Assembly (NCBI RefSeq): GCF_900143625.1
Contig: NZ_FRFF01000046.1
Span: 1 to 51,217, forward strand
Direction of reading: 5' to 3'
Length of the DNA: 51,217 nt
Origin: Nocardiopsis sp. JB363
GTDB lineage: Bacteria > Actinomycetota > Actinomycetes > Streptosporangiales > Streptosporangiaceae
The position numbers were made by a program, and so were the translations under genes. Below, one piece after another: positions 50,383 through 51,217 of this stretch; the first letter of the stretch is position 1, and each line of letters begins with the position of its first letter. The notes beneath the pieces are model-generated. The model saw nothing but the letters and a program-made list of their open reading frames with translations. It was not told the origin of the DNA and did no database searches.

Positions 50383-51176
50383 TCAGCGCAGGGCAGGGGC
50401 TCCACAGCACTTCTTGTACTTGCGCCCCGATGCGCACCAACAGGGGTGGTTGCGTTCGGGCGGCCAGGGCATGCGGCGGTCGGAGTCGCCGGGGATCTCG
50501 GCTTCGCTCCACGACATCAGGGTGACCGCCTCGGAGGGGTCGAGTCCGCTGCGCTCCGTGTAGTCCGCCACCTCGGCCACCTCCGCGGTGAGCACGATGA
50601 AGTGCACGTCGGGATGTTCCTGCGCCTCGGCGCGCAGTTCCCTCTCGGCGTCCAGGAAGTAGGTCGCCTCGGTCCTTCCGGGCGCGACCCACCCGCGTTC
50701 GAGGGCATCGGGTAGCGCCCGGCGGGAGAAGATCGCCTGGACCGCGACGAGCTGTGCGGGCGGCTCCTCGTCGTCGTGTTCGAGGAGTTCGTCGAACAGG
50801 TCGGGTTCTTCCAGTGGGTTGGCGGGGAGGAGCTCCTGGGCGGCGATGGTGGACACGTCGTGTGCGTCGGCGGGTATCCCGAGCGCCCGCCGGACCCGTG
50901 CCCGACCCTGGAGCGGAAGCAGCTCGTAGGCGCTCAGGTCGGCGATCCGCGCGGCCGGGAGCGCCAAGTGGTCGCGCGCTCCGATCTCGAAGCAGTGCAG
51001 CGCCTTGCCGGTTTCACCGTGGGCCTCGAACTGTTCGGCGAAGAGCGCGGCGGGTCCCGGTTCCAGGTCGTCCAGGTCCGAGGCCTCAAGCAGCAGCCGG
51101 GTCGCCTCCTTCTCGTCCCCCTCGTCCTCGTACTGGCAGATGAGGTCGAACAGGGCGTACTGCCCGTCCTCGGGGG
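50383..51176 (-). CDS. SEC-C motif protein, 5' end missing
   Basis: About 265 residues remain. The C-terminus has PWPPERNHPCWCASGRKYKKCCG, the SEC-C zinc motif (CxCxnCC). The rest is helical and TPR-like (LFAEQFEAHGETGKALHCFEIGA). An apparent GTG start at 51183 lies in library adapter, so the true N-terminus is outside the window. Gene-level function is unknown; SEC-C motifs bind zinc and often protein partners. Confidence 0.8.
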
Positions 51177-51217
51177 CTGACACTTATACACATCTCCGAG
51201 CCCACGAGACGGAGCTA
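51177..51217. other. Nextera adapter remnant (not genomic)
   Basis: From 51177 the sequence follows the transposon mosaic end (CTTATACACATCT exact, two mismatches just before it) and then CCGAGCCCACGAGAC, the Nextera read-2 adapter, followed by GGAGCTA, which could be index sequence. This is an assembly artefact at a contig end. Confidence 0.95.

Overview
The window is high-GC, almost fully coding actinobacterial DNA. The gene families (HTH/DUF5753 regulators, DUF6879, AfsR-like NB-ARC/TPR proteins, DUF5685, SpoIIE-type phosphatase) and frequent GTG starts suggest a Nocardiopsis-like or Streptosporangiales genome; that assignment is inference. The right end is not genomic: about 41 bases at 51177-51217 are Nextera library adapter, so the last gene is cut at a contig edge.

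Region 1 (1-1903) is a compact microcin C-like (peptide-nucleotide) cluster: a seven-codon gene encoding MNDDGNN, which ends in the Asn that MccB enzymes need; a close MccB homologue of the ThiF/E1 family; and an overlapping HIT-family hydrolase, the family of the phosphoramidases that give self-immunity to such compounds. The peptide gene converges on the enzyme operon and is followed by a 13-bp hairpin. Region 2 (2092-7012), divergent from mccB, holds a small Cys-Pro protein, DUF6879, an HTH/DUF5753 regulator, a PqqD-like protein, a lasso-B2-like protein lacking the expected His, two isoaspartyl-methyltransferase-like enzymes flanking a 23-codon ORF, and a NIPSNAP-like protein. It looks like a RiPP-type locus without a recognisable cyclase or classical precursor.

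Region 3 (7320-18061) contains two paralogous three-gene modules (Cys-Pro protein, DUF6879, NB-ARC/TPR STAND ATPase). Between them lie a relic of a DUF5753 regulator and a DUF4132 (MolR-type) gene preceded by a small protein whose C-terminus resembles ubiquitin and ends in Gly-Gly. Region 4 (18268-25356) is more ordinary: a DHA2 drug exporter, a zinc-less MDR oxidoreductase, and a SWIM/SNF2 helicase pair. Region 5 (25476-33866) is a complete type III Wadjet anti-plasmid operon, jetABCD.

Region 6 (33948-38833) is a co-directional set with no name known to me: a Crp/Fnr regulator, a class III nucleotidyl-cyclase-like protein with both metal aspartates, a two-TM protein, a small coiled protein and a one-TM acidic protein. 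Two of the last three share a glycine-rich motif. A perfect palindrome lies over the promoter in front of the cyclase. Together they suggest cyclic-nucleotide signalling or a conflict system. Region 7 (39191-51217) holds an enlarged HelD-like helicase, DUF2267/pterin-dehydratase-like and DUF421 proteins, a PAS-GAF-PP2C phosphatase, a catalase convergent with its usual ankyrin partner, a DUF5685 protein with Gly/Pro/Tyr repeats and a Cys-rich tail, and a truncated SEC-C protein. No tRNA, rRNA, CRISPR array or insertion sequence was recognised.
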